Assembly (NCBI GenBank): GCA_011773785.1
Contig: WVWY01000026.1
Span: forward strand, 40,668 to 104,667
Length of the DNA stretch: 64,000 nt
Reading direction: 5' to 3'
From: Candidatus Nitrosomaritimum khambatensis
GTDB taxonomy: Archaea; Thermoproteota; Nitrososphaeria; Nitrososphaerales; Nitrosopumilaceae
The position numbers and the translations under genes are program-made. Positions 1 to 8,581 of the stretch are shown here, piece after piece. The notes below the pieces were generated by a model, which worked only from the letters and a program-made list of their open reading frames with translations, searched no databases and was not told the DNA's origin. How positions within the stretch are numbered: the stretch's first letter is position 1; each line of letters starts with the position of its first letter.

Positions 1-299
1 AGTTTCTTATTCATGCAAGATCTCTAGTAGCGAGGTTGTATTTGATAGATCTAGAAATGTCCTTTACATTTGTTCAATTTTTTTTAAAATTTTTGTAATT
101 TTTAAAGTAAAAGAATTGTAATATTAAAAATATTACAATAATCAAACCTTTGAAAATTTAATTTTAAAATCTTAATTCTCTGACTTGAATTAACTCCTTT
201 GCCAACATAATCAATTCAATAACAAAAACAAGCCACAGTATTTGCAATGATAGAATACAAAAGGTAATAATGAAATACTAAAAAATTGAATGATTAATC
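1..299. other. Intergenic start of window, no complete gene
   Basis: Very AT-rich stretch with no supported complete gene. On the minus strand an ATG at 14-12 is preceded about 28 bases upstream by a TATA-like TATCAAATAC (47-38), so a leaderless gene may run off the left edge; only four codons are inside the window, too few to judge. The promoter of the plus-strand gene at 300 probably lies in 200-290. Confidence 0.4.
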
Positions 300-734
300 A
301 TGGTGCAAGACGGATTTGCATGGGTTTATTTGGTATTTTTCTTAATTATTCCCCTTTCAAGAATTTTACCAAGGCTAGTAAGAAGATGGAAGGAAAAGAA
401 TAACCCAAGTCAAGAACAAATCACTACTCAATCATATCAAAGAGAAAATACGGACTTTGTAGAATCACCTAGATCTGAATACAAGGGAGATGTTCCCTCA
501 CGTATGAAACCCCAGTCTTTAGAAATGCTAGTTTTAGGAGAGCTGAATCGAGGGGTTAATAATTTTAACAACATACAAAAAAACTTGGGGATTGATGCTG
601 AAAAATTAGATGAGACATTGCAAAGCCTGGAGAAACAGGGCTTGATGAAGGTACAAAATAAGCAGGGTTTGTTTGGCCAAAAAATAGAACTAATTCCCAC
701 TGAAGAGGGATTTAAGAAATTTTACTCAGAATAA
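300..734 (+). CDS. Membrane-anchored winged-helix protein
   Basis: 144 residues. One hydrophobic segment (about residues 7-25) is followed by a basic stretch and a low-complexity linker (30-68). The C-terminal 75 residues look like a winged helix: helices around LEMLVLGELNRG, a turn, a second helix with LDETLQSLEKQGLM, and a wing ending in LIPTEEGFKKF. It may be a membrane-tethered regulator or an adaptor that uses the fold for protein contact. It lies 35 bases upstream of the SPFH gene on the same strand, so co-transcription is likely. No family name is recognised; function is inferred only from the fold. Confidence 0.7.
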   Translation: MVQDGFAWVYLVFFLIIPLSRILPRLVRRWKEKNNPSQEQITTQSYQRENTDFVESPRSEYKGDVPSRMKPQSLEMLVLGELNRGVNNFNNIQKNLGIDAEKLDETLQSLEKQGLMKVQNKQGLFGQKIELIPTEEGFKKFYSE

Positions 735-769
735 TATAGTATAATTATAGTGAAATCCTAACAATACTA

Positions 770-1633
770 TTGTCTAAATATCAGCAACCTGCTATGCAAG
801 TGAATTTTGGAAAGGCAAAAGCAATAGTATTTGGGGCCATTATTCTAATTATCATCGGAGTGGTGGTTTCGGCCTCTGTTCAAATTGTAGATGCAGGTTA
901 TAGGGGGGTATTGCTTCATTGGAATGCCGTAGATATTACTATTCTTCCACTTGAAGAAGGTCTTCATTTTGTTGTGCCTTTTCAAGATTCAGTTGTGAAT
1001 ATGGAGGTAAGGACACTCAAATTTGTAAAGGATACATCATCGGCATCTAGAGACTTGCAAACAGTATCAACTGAAGTAACAGTAAACTATAGACCAAATC
1101 CTAATTCAGTAAATACGTTATACAAGGAAGTAGGATTAGAGTATGAAAACAGAATAATTCAACCAGCAGTTGAAGAAGTAGTAAAGCAAGTGACTGCAAG
1201 GTATAATGCTGAAGAGCTCATCACAAAAAGACCCCAAGTAAAAGCTGACATTGAGCAAGAAATTACCCAACGACTTAATGTGTATAATATCAAAACAGAT
1301 GTAATATCAATTACCGATTTTCAATTTTCGCCATTATTTGCTCAAGCCATTGAAGCAAAAGTAGAGGCAGAGCAAAAAGCACTCAAAGCAGAAAATGACT
1401 TACGTAGAATTGAAGTTGAAGCTCGACAATTAGAAGCTCAGGCAGTTGGTCTTGCAAAAGCCAACATTGCAGAGGCAAATGGTGAGGCCGAAGCAATTAA
1501 AATTATTAATCAAGCCCTTGCAGAAAATCCAAATTACTTAGAGTGGTTAAAAACCCAAGAATGGGATGGTAAGTTGCCACTAGTGGTTGGAGAGGGAGGA
1601 ACACCATTTATCTCAATCCCTGTTGCACCATAG
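770..1633 (+). CDS. SPFH/band 7 (prohibitin-like) membrane protein
   Basis: 287 residues, TTG start. An N-terminal transmembrane helix (about 18-38) is followed by a band 7 domain (VDAGYRGVLLHWNAVDITILPLEEGLHFVVPFQDSV) and a long Ala/Glu-rich coiled coil (about 195-250, EAKVEAEQKALKAENDL). This order is typical of prohibitins, which form large ring or cage assemblies in the membrane and hold or protect membrane proteases and other partners. The length matches prohibitins (270-300). The winged-helix membrane protein just upstream may belong to the same transcript. The family assignment is secure; the client in this organism is not known. Confidence 0.9.
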   Translation: MSKYQQPAMQVNFGKAKAIVFGAIILIIIGVVVSASVQIVDAGYRGVLLHWNAVDITILPLEEGLHFVVPFQDSVVNMEVRTLKFVKDTSSASRDLQTVSTEVTVNYRPNPNSVNTLYKEVGLEYENRIIQPAVEEVVKQVTARYNAEELITKRPQVKADIEQEITQRLNVYNIKTDVISITDFQFSPLFAQAIEAKVEAEQKALKAENDLRRIEVEARQLEAQAVGLAKANIAEANGEAEAIKIINQALAENPNYLEWLKTQEWDGKLPLVVGEGGTPFISIPVAP

Positions 1634-1640
1634 GAAATAA

Positions 1641-1952
1641 TTAATCTGTTCTAGAGTTTTCTCTCAAAGAATCATACATTGCAAGGAATTGCTCAGGTTC
1701 TTTCTGCCTGTATTGTTTGACAAGTTGAGATATTTCTTGATTTGAAAGAGATTCGCCCTTATTTTCAAAATATTCCTTTACTATTTCAAATTGAGATTTG
1801 TCAATTCTATATTTTTGTAAAGTGTCATTTACTGACTTGTTGCTCAAATAATCAAAGATTACAAATCTGTATATCAAATATCCAGCAATGCCCAAAATTG
1901 CAACTATAGTAATTGGTATTATTACAGCAAAGGCCATATAATTAGATGGCAT
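1641..1952 (-). CDS. Small membrane protein with charged cytoplasmic tail
   Basis: 103 residues. A single strong hydrophobic helix covers about residues 7-32 (IIPITIVAILGIAGYLIYRF), followed by a hydrophilic helical tail rich in Lys, Glu and Gln. No catalytic motif is visible. It converges with the SPFH gene, separated by 7 bases. It reads as a single-pass anchor protein; I do not recognise the family. Confidence 0.65.
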   Translation of the reverse strand: MPSNYMAFAVIIPITIVAILGIAGYLIYRFVIFDYLSNKSVNDTLQKYRIDKSQFEIVKEYFENKGESLSNQEISQLVKQYRQKEPEQFLAMYDSLRENSRTD

Positions 1953-1978
1953 TCTTTGTATTTCATTGTTTTTAACAA

Positions 1979-2113
1979 TTAATGGGGTTTGTTTATTGGA
2001 TGAGGAGGAGTATTCTCATCATGGCAATCACAACTACACAAATGGGTTTCGTGATTATTTAGACAATCAATACATTCGTAGTGTTTTCGTGTTTCACAAG
2101 ATCCACAAATCAT
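1979..2113 (-). CDS. Cys/His-rich zinc-binding micro-protein (44 aa)
   Basis: 44 codons on the minus strand, ATG start, TAA stop, reading MICGSCETRKHYECIDCLNN and then a second Cys/His cluster LCSCDCHDE. CxxC plus CxxC spacing followed by CxCxCH indicates one or two zinc sites. A TTG four codons upstream is an alternative start. It lies between two other minus-strand genes, 46 bases from the upstream one. The overlapping plus-strand frame has no recognisable features. The pattern of metal ligands supports this as a real gene; function unknown. Confidence 0.6.
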   Translation of the reverse strand: MICGSCETRKHYECIDCLNNHETHLCSCDCHDENTPPHPINKPH

Positions 2114-2159
2114 ACCTTCTTTCAATTAGTGATTCGATAGATTTGAATTTTTTGGAGAA

Positions 2160-2819
2160 CTAGTATTTTACCTCGCTTCTTTCCAGTAATTTTTCGGTTA
2201 GTTCAACATATCCTTGAGGATCTAAGGGCTTGGCAAATTTTTTGTCCACGTTAATTAGATAAATTGAGTGAAGGCGTGCATTTAAAATGTCATCATGATT
2301 AATTGGAGGATTTTTGTAATACCGATCACATAGATCTTGTACTTTTTTAACATCATCTTTTTTCCTTGCATTTGGAGGAATTAGGAAAATTTTTGGGATG
2401 GGTATGATGCCAGTAACAGGTGTTGCCAATGAAAATTTTGCGCAATATTTGCTGTATCGTGCAATTTTACTCATAATTCGTGCAGTTAGATAATCATTAG
2501 TGTCTAATGCATGGTCAGGGGGAGTAAACCCTGTTTCAATTTCAAGTATTGTATCACCATCGCCCTTTTTTGCAAAAAGGTCACAAACAAGAATTTCTGA
2601 GACTTGTTTTTCCACCTCTACGGAATATCCATCGGCAATTAGATTTGCCGCGCAAATTAACTCTAAAACAGAATGATTAATTTTGACTAGATTTTTTTTA
2701 TACATTTCAATTAGTTGTTGCCTCACATAATTGAGTTTAGGCAAATCTTGTTCTCTAAGTTGAGTGGAAAGACTGCCAGTTACCTCATAAACATCATTTT
2801 GAAATTTTTCTAAATCCAT
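2160..2819 (-). CDS. Conserved hypothetical protein, possible PD-(D/E)xK-like fold
   Basis: 219 residues, soluble, no signal peptide. Residues 1-55 are helical; around 75-100 there is a strand-turn-strand pattern, SEILVCDLFAKK then DTILEIETGF, giving D followed by ExE, which resembles the acidic core of PD-(D/E)xK nucleases although the usual Lys is absent. The rest is mixed alpha/beta with IPIPKIFLIPP. The nuclease link is an inference from the motif alone; it may equally be a restriction-like fold without activity. The neighbours give no clue. Confidence 0.6.
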   Translation of the reverse strand: MDLEKFQNDVYEVTGSLSTQLREQDLPKLNYVRQQLIEMYKKNLVKINHSVLELICAANLIADGYSVEVEKQVSEILVCDLFAKKGDGDTILEIETGFTPPDHALDTNDYLTARIMSKIARYSKYCAKFSLATPVTGIIPIPKIFLIPPNARKKDDVKKVQDLCDRYYKNPPINHDDILNARLHSIYLINVDKKFAKPLDPQGYVELTEKLLERSEVKY

Positions 2820-2939
2820 TTGTAGATAGTTAGCCTAGTAGTTTAAGAACTACACGGGGAAAATTAATCAAAAATAATTGAAGAAAAATTAACTTTTCTT
2901 CATATCGATTCTTAACAACTCAAACCAAAATGAGGTTCC

Positions 2940-4025
2940 ATGTTCAAGAACGTGATGCTCTTAGGATTATTTGCAGTTTTGGTGCTTATCCCCCTAGTCT
3001 CAAATTCTGAGGCAAAATTATGGGATTTACAGGTTCAAGCTAATGTAGAAAATTCGCCTATTATTTCTGGAGAAAGACCAATTGTTTCAGGTGTAGTTAC
3101 TGATCATGCATCAAATCCAGTATACAAAGCAACAGTCAATGTAAAATCCCAATCCATGTCTATTTTTACAACAACTAGTCAGTCAGGAGAATTTAGTGTT
3201 GAGCTTGGAAAACATGAAAGAATTCCAGGAAATTACATTGTTACTGTTTCTGTTTCAACCTTGGATGGGAAAACAGGTATGACAACCACCCAATTCCAAG
3301 TGAAAGGAGAACTTTCGCCAACAACTGTAACAAACGCTAAACTATCAACACCCCAAGCGCAAAAATATCTAAATTCCAATCCTGAAGATTTTGCTAAAAA
3401 TCCCATAGGCCTTATGCTATACAACTATTATCAAAAATTATACCAAGAATATCTTGAAGAGCAGCAAATCAGCAATCAAATTACTCAAGAACAACAATAT
3501 CAAAAGCAACAACAAGATATTGCAAAAGGACTAAGAATCCAGGCTATAGAAGAGTTTAAACCAAAACCGGGAATTTTTTCAGGTCCACAATATGAAAATT
3601 ATGTCAATAATCTAAACGACGAGGTAAAAGATGTGGTTGTTGAACACTTGGAGTTTACAAAAAATTTGTTTTATGAAGCCCAGCAGATAAGAAATGAAAT
3701 TATTGAAAATGGTGGTAGTCCCAAAGAAGCTCACCAAGCATACCTGGAAAAACTAAGTACAAGTAGAGATATGATAGAAAATTATCAAAAAGAACCAGAG
3801 ATTTCTGCTGAAACTGAACAAAATGTAGTAGAAAATGAGCCTACAGAAATTCAAAATCTCGCAACAGACGAGAATGTTGATGCAGAGTCATCAATACTAG
3901 TTAACGTAAACGGAGTAATGTTGGAAGTAGATTACAATGACTCCATATTTGTAGTGGAGGTAAATGGCCAAGTTTTACAATTCACAGTCCAAGATGGAAA
4001 ATTAATCCAAATTAACTCTGATTAG
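2940..4025 (+). CDS. Secreted protein with carboxypeptidase-regulatory-like domain
   Basis: 361 residues. A signal peptide (about 1-25, ending near SNSEA) is followed by a beta-sandwich of the carboxypeptidase regulatory/PEGA-like kind at about 42-125 (GVVTDHASNPVYKATVNVKS, then SGEFSVELG). A Gln-rich helical region (140-290) follows, then a small C-terminal beta domain at about 318-358 (ILVNVNGVMLEVDYNDSIFVVEVNGQ, cited here in part). It is probably an extracellular or S-layer-associated structural protein. No enzyme motif is visible. Such secreted beta-sandwich proteins are common in thaumarchaea. Confidence 0.75.
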   Translation: MFKNVMLLGLFAVLVLIPLVSNSEAKLWDLQVQANVENSPIISGERPIVSGVVTDHASNPVYKATVNVKSQSMSIFTTTSQSGEFSVELGKHERIPGNYIVTVSVSTLDGKTGMTTTQFQVKGELSPTTVTNAKLSTPQAQKYLNSNPEDFAKNPIGLMLYNYYQKLYQEYLEEQQISNQITQEQQYQKQQQDIAKGLRIQAIEEFKPKPGIFSGPQYENYVNNLNDEVKDVVVEHLEFTKNLFYEAQQIRNEIIENGGSPKEAHQAYLEKLSTSRDMIENYQKEPEISAETEQNVVENEPTEIQNLATDENVDAESSILVNVNGVMLEVDYNDSIFVVEVNGQVLQFTVQDGKLIQINSD

Positions 4026-4064
4026 AAATCAAGAATCAAACAATAATTTGAAAAGAGAATTATT

Positions 4065-4643
4065 TTATTCAAAAGATTTTATCATTTCAATAATTTCTCC
4101 TAAAAGTACATCATCTGGATTTACAAAGAATGTTCCAAGAGTTGCTATTGTGATTAAGGTAATTGCGCCAATTATTCTAATCATCATATCTCGTTTGTTA
4201 TGCTTTTTTTGTTCTTTTGCCAAACCATCAAGAACAGTTTTTGCAATTTTTTTTGTTAGGTCTTGATCATCTATTGTAGTATCTCGTTTTATTGGATTTA
4301 GATTGATATCGCTTACAAACGGAAAGTTTTTCGCTTTGCATTCTTGGCAATCGATGTTTCTTTTAGTAAGTTTAAACAAAACCCCCAAAAAGAATGCAGA
4401 ATATACTGCAACTATACTTAGAAAAGGAATCAAATCACCTTGAACAAAAAGATACCCATAAACTAAAACAAAAAATCCCAAAGGAGGAACGATAAAAATA
4501 AAATTCTGCTTTGCACGATTTGATTGGAAACTTCGATTTTTGTAGCTATGAAGCTTCAATGAACCACAATTAGAACAATGTTTTAGAGGACAAACTTGTG
4601 CAGTGTCATTATATTCTGTTTGACATAATGGGCACTTTTGCAT
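4065..4643 (-). CDS. Zinc-ribbon membrane protein
   Basis: 192 residues. The N-terminus carries a zinc-ribbon pair (CPLCQTEY, then CPLKHCSNCGS). Two transmembrane helices lie at about 47-68 and 72-92. A further CQECKAKNF motif occurs near 100, and a last transmembrane helix near 153-172. The zinc sites flank the first helix pair on what should be the cytoplasmic side. It is a family of unknown role, probably structural or a membrane-protein assembly factor; no direct evidence of function. Confidence 0.7.
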   Translation of the reverse strand: MQKCPLCQTEYNDTAQVCPLKHCSNCGSLKLHSYKNRSFQSNRAKQNFIFIVPPLGFFVLVYGYLFVQGDLIPFLSIVAVYSAFFLGVLFKLTKRNIDCQECKAKNFPFVSDINLNPIKRDTTIDDQDLTKKIAKTVLDGLAKEQKKHNKRDMMIRIIGAITLITIATLGTFFVNPDDVLLGEIIEMIKSFE

Positions 4644-4775
4644 TTTTTCCCTTAGCTTTGTCTCCTTTAAGAGACTTGTTGAGATACAATTTTTATGAAT
4701 TCAGTCATAATTTACGCACAAAATTAGGTCTAAAAAGAAAGATTCAATTTTCCACAAATAATAGGAATTATCAAA

Positions 4776-5129
4776 TTGCCCAAATCAAAATCAGGAATAG
4801 TCTATCATAAATCCTCATGCATTACTTGCAAAAGAACCCTAGATGAAATAGATAGAATGAAGATGGACATAGAAAAAAGAGATTTTTTCAAAGACCCTTT
4901 TACTGAAGAGGAATTAAAAAAAATCATCAAGATTGTTGGAAAATCCCCCTATGAAATGCTAAGAAAACGGGACAAAATGTACAAGGAACTAGGATTAGAA
5001 GACAAAAAACCATCAGACAGTCAGATAATAAAGCTCATGGTAAAATATCCAGGATTAATTCAACGACCTATCATAATTAAAAAAAATATGGCAACAGTAG
5101 GAAAAGCAGATTTGAAAAAATTAAAGTAA
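4776..5129 (+). CDS. ArsC/Spx-like thioredoxin-fold protein
   Basis: 117 residues, TTG start. The N-terminus has a redox CxxC (SSCITCKRTLDEI, about residues 15-18) in the position used by ArsC and Spx. Downstream are features of the same family: FTEEELKKIIKIVGKSPYEM, KMYKELGL, and LMVKYPGLIQRPIII with the conserved Arg-Pro. The length fits ArsC/YffB/Spx (110-130). Members reduce arsenate or act as glutathione/thioredoxin-dependent redox proteins. The CxxC, where classical ArsC has a single Cys, suggests a thiol-disulfide role. It converges with the SWIM-domain gene. Family assignment good, substrate unknown. Confidence 0.8.
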   Translation: MPKSKSGIVYHKSSCITCKRTLDEIDRMKMDIEKRDFFKDPFTEEELKKIIKIVGKSPYEMLRKRDKMYKELGLEDKKPSDSQIIKLMVKYPGLIQRPIIIKKNMATVGKADLKKLK

Positions 5130-5131
5130 TT

Positions 5132-5377
5132 TTACTCTTCTTTTTTAAAAATTCGAACAGCTTCCAAATGAGAACAATTAGCTTTTAGGCCCTTTCCGTG
5201 ATGGAATTTATAGAAATTTTTGAAACCTGGACATTCACATGAATCAGAAGTTACAAAGTAGGATTTGTCAGGATCAGAAGAAGATTTTATTTGATAAAGG
5301 TCATCATCTATTTTTTTCACCCCGCTAGTTTCAACAAGTTTTTTTGCCTTTTTTATGGTGCTTGCACTCATAATCAA
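5132..5377 (-). CDS. Small SWIM zinc-finger protein
   Basis: 81 residues. The C-terminal half has a SWIM motif, CECPGF, then after about 15 residues NCSHLEAVRIF (pattern CxC...CxH). SWIM domains bind zinc and mediate protein or DNA contacts, for example in SWI2/SNF2 and Rad51-paralogue partners. The N-terminus (KAKKLVETSGVKKIDDDLYQ) resembles the usual strand pair ahead of the finger. The second gene upstream on the same strand starts 12 bases away, so the two are probably co-transcribed. Confidence 0.8.
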   Translation of the reverse strand: MIMSASTIKKAKKLVETSGVKKIDDDLYQIKSSSDPDKSYFVTSDSCECPGFKNFYKFHHGKGLKANCSHLEAVRIFKKEE

Positions 5378-5389
5378 ATTTTTGTAAAG

Positions 5390-5689
5390 TTATTTTTTAT
5401 TCTTTATTTTTTTCATTACTTCAGACCAATTATCACCAGTTGCTTTCCCTTGAGCTAAGGCATTTTCATAAAGCAGCTCCATAGTCCATGCAATAATTTC
5501 TCCCCAGATGGCCTTTAACGACTCATCGTCAGTCCACAGAACACTTGTTTTTACAGCATTCATCGCCAGTATGTTGGTTGCATTTTTTTGAGGATTTTTG
5601 TTCCATTTTTCTATGACTCTGTCGCAAAAATCCAAAATATCTTGCTTAGTTAGAGCCAATTTATCAGGCTCAAAACTGGTCTTTTTCAA
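5390..5689 (-). CDS. Conserved small helical protein
   Basis: 99 residues, all-helical by composition, with two Trp-rich stretches (VIEKWNKNPQKN, then AIWGEIIAWTMELLYENAL). It has no cysteine pair, no membrane segment and no recognisable motif. It is first in a two-gene unit with the SWIM protein (12-base gap), which could mean a shared function. I do not recognise the family. Confidence 0.6.
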   Translation of the reverse strand: MKKTSFEPDKLALTKQDILDFCDRVIEKWNKNPQKNATNILAMNAVKTSVLWTDDESLKAIWGEIIAWTMELLYENALAQGKATGDNWSEVMKKIKNKK

Positions 5690-5842
5690 TAGAATTTCTT
5701 CTGGTTTGTACTAAATTAGATTTTTCTTTATTCTCATCATCGATGTTATATTTTGTTCCAAAAAGGTATGAAATTATTAATAAACTAATTCAGATCTTCA
5801 GTTTAATCAATTGTTATAAACTGAGATTTTTATTCCAAGTTA

Positions 5843-6895
5843 TTGGGATTAAAAAAATTCGTTGCGACAAGAATTGTCACAATGTTTGGGGTTTTAATGG
5901 TGACCTTGCTTCTTACTATTTCTCTTGTGGGATCAAATATGGATACCATCCTCAAGCAAGGAGTTGCATACCAAGTAAGAACTGAGATTACCAGTGATCC
6001 TACAATTGCAAGCAGTTTCTCATCCACAGAAGAATTTGACGCATACATACAAAATCAAATTGAACTTGCCACAGAAGTTTTAGGACTAGATGAGCCGTGG
6101 TATTCACCGCAAAGAATTGGTTTGACTATGTACAAGATACTTTTACTTGATTTTGGTAATGCCACTTTCCTTACAAGTGACGCTGGCTCACCAGACGTCA
6201 GAGAAATTATTTTTGAAAAACTTCCCCGAACCATTTTACTTTTCACAACAGCAACAATAATCATTTCAGTAATCGGAATTTTCCTAGGAGCCCTATCAGG
6301 AAGTAAAGTGGGATCTGTAGTAGATAGAATAACTTCAAGTTTTGCGATAATTAGTTCAAGTTTTCCAGTATGGTGGATTGGAATGATAATGATTTTTGTT
6401 TTTGCGTTTATGTATCAAATTTTTCCAGCAAGAGCAACGCCTCCAATTCCTGCATCGGATCCAAACTACTTTTTTTCCTTGTTATACCACATGACTCTTC
6501 CCCTCATTACAATCGTAATGATTGGTTTTGGTGCATGGGCATATTTGGTAAGAAATTTCATGGTAGGAATTATGCAAGAAGACTTTATCATGTCAAAAAA
6601 AGTCATTGGTATTAGCAAAAAGAAGATAATTTACACTCACGCCTTAAAAAACGCCGCACCACCCATAGTAACAATTCTAGCCCTTAGTCTTTCAGGCTCA
6701 CTAGGAGGAGCAATAATCACAGAGGCAGTTTTTGATTGGCCGGGCATGGGCAGATTATATTTTGAGGCAATAACAGTGATGGATTTGCCAGTAATTATTG
6801 GTGCAACCTACATTTTGACAGTATTTTTCTTGGTTAGTATTTTCATTGCAGATTTACTTTATGGATACTTTGACCCAAGAGTGAGGACAGCTTAA
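5843..6895 (+). CDS. ABC transporter permease, DppB/OppB type
   Basis: 350 residues, TTG start. The layout is that of the first inner-membrane subunit of peptide/nickel-type importers: helix 1 at about 8-30, a large extracytoplasmic loop (30-100), then five helices. The EAA loop is present before the C-terminal helices (KKVIGISKKKIIYTHALKNA), followed by GGAIITEAVFDWPGMGRL, a signature of this family. It overlaps the next permease gene by one base. No ATPase or binding protein is encoded nearby, so those subunits must lie elsewhere. The substrate (peptide, nickel or other) cannot be told from sequence. Confidence 0.9.
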   Translation: MGLKKFVATRIVTMFGVLMVTLLLTISLVGSNMDTILKQGVAYQVRTEITSDPTIASSFSSTEEFDAYIQNQIELATEVLGLDEPWYSPQRIGLTMYKILLLDFGNATFLTSDAGSPDVREIIFEKLPRTILLFTTATIIISVIGIFLGALSGSKVGSVVDRITSSFAIISSSFPVWWIGMIMIFVFAFMYQIFPARATPPIPASDPNYFFSLLYHMTLPLITIVMIGFGAWAYLVRNFMVGIMQEDFIMSKKVIGISKKKIIYTHALKNAAPPIVTILALSLSGSLGGAIITEAVFDWPGMGRLYFEAITVMDLPVIIGATYILTVFFLVSIFIADLLYGYFDPRVRTA

Positions 6896-8259
6896 TGAGT
6901 ATATCTCCTCAAGAAATAAAAAATGAGTTTGTTAGAAGTAGGGTAGGAATAGCTGGCCTTTCAATTTTAGGAATTCTTATCTTGGTTTCAATTACTGCAA
7001 TGGTTGCCATTCCAAGTGAGACATTTAGTCAGTGGAACAACCCAAGCAATTGGATTTCATATCCCAAAGTAGCAATTCCAGTATGGGTTAATCTGTTTTT
7101 AATTGAAAAAATTCCAGAACACAAAATTTTACAAAACCCTGTTGAAAAGATTGAAACTTCAGGGGACATATCTTTGGTATCTCATCAATTTGGTTTTTCT
7201 TTTGATTATGATGATTTTCCTAATGATTTCATTTACGAATTTTCTGCAAAATATTCTGGTTCTCCTCTTTTACAAATTTCAGTAATCAGACCAGATGGAA
7301 AGACATTAAATTTGGTATCAACCTCTTTGCCTTATTCCAACACAGAAACAATGCATACTGAAAGAGTATTTTCGACAGATGATTCAATAAGAAAGAATTT
7401 GTTTTTACAATCAGATGAATTTGATTTTTCATTAAATAGATTGTCAGCTGAAGACATTGTATTTGCAGAGTCAAATTCCCATAAACCACTAAAAGGAAAC
7501 TATCTATTCATTGTTAATTTGTATGGAGTTAATTCAGAAAATCAAATTTCAGATTCAACTCTAACTATCGGAGGAAAGGCATTTGGAATTATGGGAACAG
7601 ATGAGTTAAGAAGAGACTTGGCAATTGGTTTGCTCTGGGGGACTCCGTTAGCCTTATTCATAGGCATAGTAGTGGCAATAGCCTCAGTCGCAATGGGTTT
7701 GGTTTATGGAGTGTATGCGGGCTACAGAGGTAAAAAGACCGACGAGGTAATGATGAGATTCAATGACGTCATCTATGCCCTTCCTGCCCTACCATTTTTG
7801 ATCATCCTTTCTGTGACCATAAGTAACAGCATTTTTCTTATGATTGGATTTTTAACCATTTTTGGATGGGTTGGCGTAGCCAAGGTTTCTAGAAGTATGG
7901 CACTTCAGATCAAAACTCGAGGATATATTGATGCTGCAGAAATGATGGGGCAGAAAAAATCAAAAATTATTCTACGGCATATTTTACCACAGTTACTTCC
8001 ATACGCATTTGCAAGTATAGCCATATCCGTTCCAGCCGCAATCACAACTGAAGCGGGTTTGAGTTTTCTTGGACTAGGAGATCCGTCATTTCCAACATGG
8101 GGCCAAATTTTACACGACGCCAATGTTTTTGGAGCTGCCTCAAGAGGATTATGGTGGTGGATAATGCCACCAGGTGTGATGATAGCAATTACGGGACTAG
8201 CCTTTGTCTTTATAGGAAATGCACTTGATGTTATTGTAAATCCAAAACTACGAAGATAG
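6895..8259 (+). CDS. ABC transporter permease, DppC/OppC type, with large loop insertion
   Basis: 454 residues, against about 290-300 for usual DppC. Residues 1-40 contain the first helix. An extra domain of about 180 residues (50-235, beta-rich, with SFDYDDFPNDFIYEFSAKYS) is placed on the outer face before helix 2. The rest is canonical: ELRRDLAIGLLWGTPLAL, the EAA loop (GYIDAAEMMGQKKSKIILRH), and TTEAGLSFLGLGDPSFPTWG. It starts in the stop codon of the DppB-like gene (TAATG), so the two are translationally coupled. The insertion may act as a fused substrate-handling domain. Confidence 0.9.
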   Translation: MSISPQEIKNEFVRSRVGIAGLSILGILILVSITAMVAIPSETFSQWNNPSNWISYPKVAIPVWVNLFLIEKIPEHKILQNPVEKIETSGDISLVSHQFGFSFDYDDFPNDFIYEFSAKYSGSPLLQISVIRPDGKTLNLVSTSLPYSNTETMHTERVFSTDDSIRKNLFLQSDEFDFSLNRLSAEDIVFAESNSHKPLKGNYLFIVNLYGVNSENQISDSTLTIGGKAFGIMGTDELRRDLAIGLLWGTPLALFIGIVVAIASVAMGLVYGVYAGYRGKKTDEVMMRFNDVIYALPALPFLIILSVTISNSIFLMIGFLTIFGWVGVAKVSRSMALQIKTRGYIDAAEMMGQKKSKIILRHILPQLLPYAFASIAISVPAAITTEAGLSFLGLGDPSFPTWGQILHDANVFGAASRGLWWWIMPPGVMIAITGLAFVFIGNALDVIVNPKLRR

Positions 8260-8574
8260 TCAATTGTTCAATTCAAATTTTCTAATGACATCTAAAGTAG
8301 AGTCATTAAGTTTTATTGTATAAGTTGCCATGCTAGGGTCTTGAGATTCTGATAGAGTTTCAGCAAATTTCTTCTTTTCAGGATCAATTGAATCGCTTTC
8401 ACTAACACATAACGGAAATTTTTTCATTGAGATATTTTGATTTTGGAGATATTCAATGAATTTTTTGTAATTTTGAGGTTCATTCCATTGTTGGCTCTTT
8501 TCTTGGCGCGACCCAATCCAGATATCGACAGAATTTTGATAAATTACCTTTTTTCGTAGATCGTCTAATGACAT
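8260..8574 (-). CDS. Hypothetical protein, SRP19-like
   Basis: About 104 residues from the ATG at 8574. The frame is open further upstream to 8634, but that part overlaps the preceding gene; 8574 lies 7 bases after its stop. Features: SVDIWIGSRQEKSQQWNEPQNYKKFIEYLQ and a C-terminal TYTIKLNDSTLDVIRKF. It is small, soluble and without cysteines in pairs. A distant resemblance to SRP19-type basic proteins is not strong enough for a call. It probably forms a unit with the zinc-ribbon membrane protein upstream. Confidence 0.55.
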   Translation of the reverse strand: MSLDDLRKKVIYQNSVDIWIGSRQEKSQQWNEPQNYKKFIEYLQNQNISMKKFPLCVSESDSIDPEKKKFAETLSESQDPSMATYTIKLNDSTLDVIRKFELNN

Positions 8575-8581
8575 TGCAGAA

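Noticed and set aside
1966-2163. 65-residue plus-strand open frame
   Set aside because: It overlaps a minus-strand Cys/His-rich frame with clear metal-ligand spacing and shows no feature of its own.
4598-4810. 70-residue plus-strand open frame
   Set aside because: It runs antisense to the start of the zinc-ribbon membrane protein and into the ArsC-like gene; no protein features.
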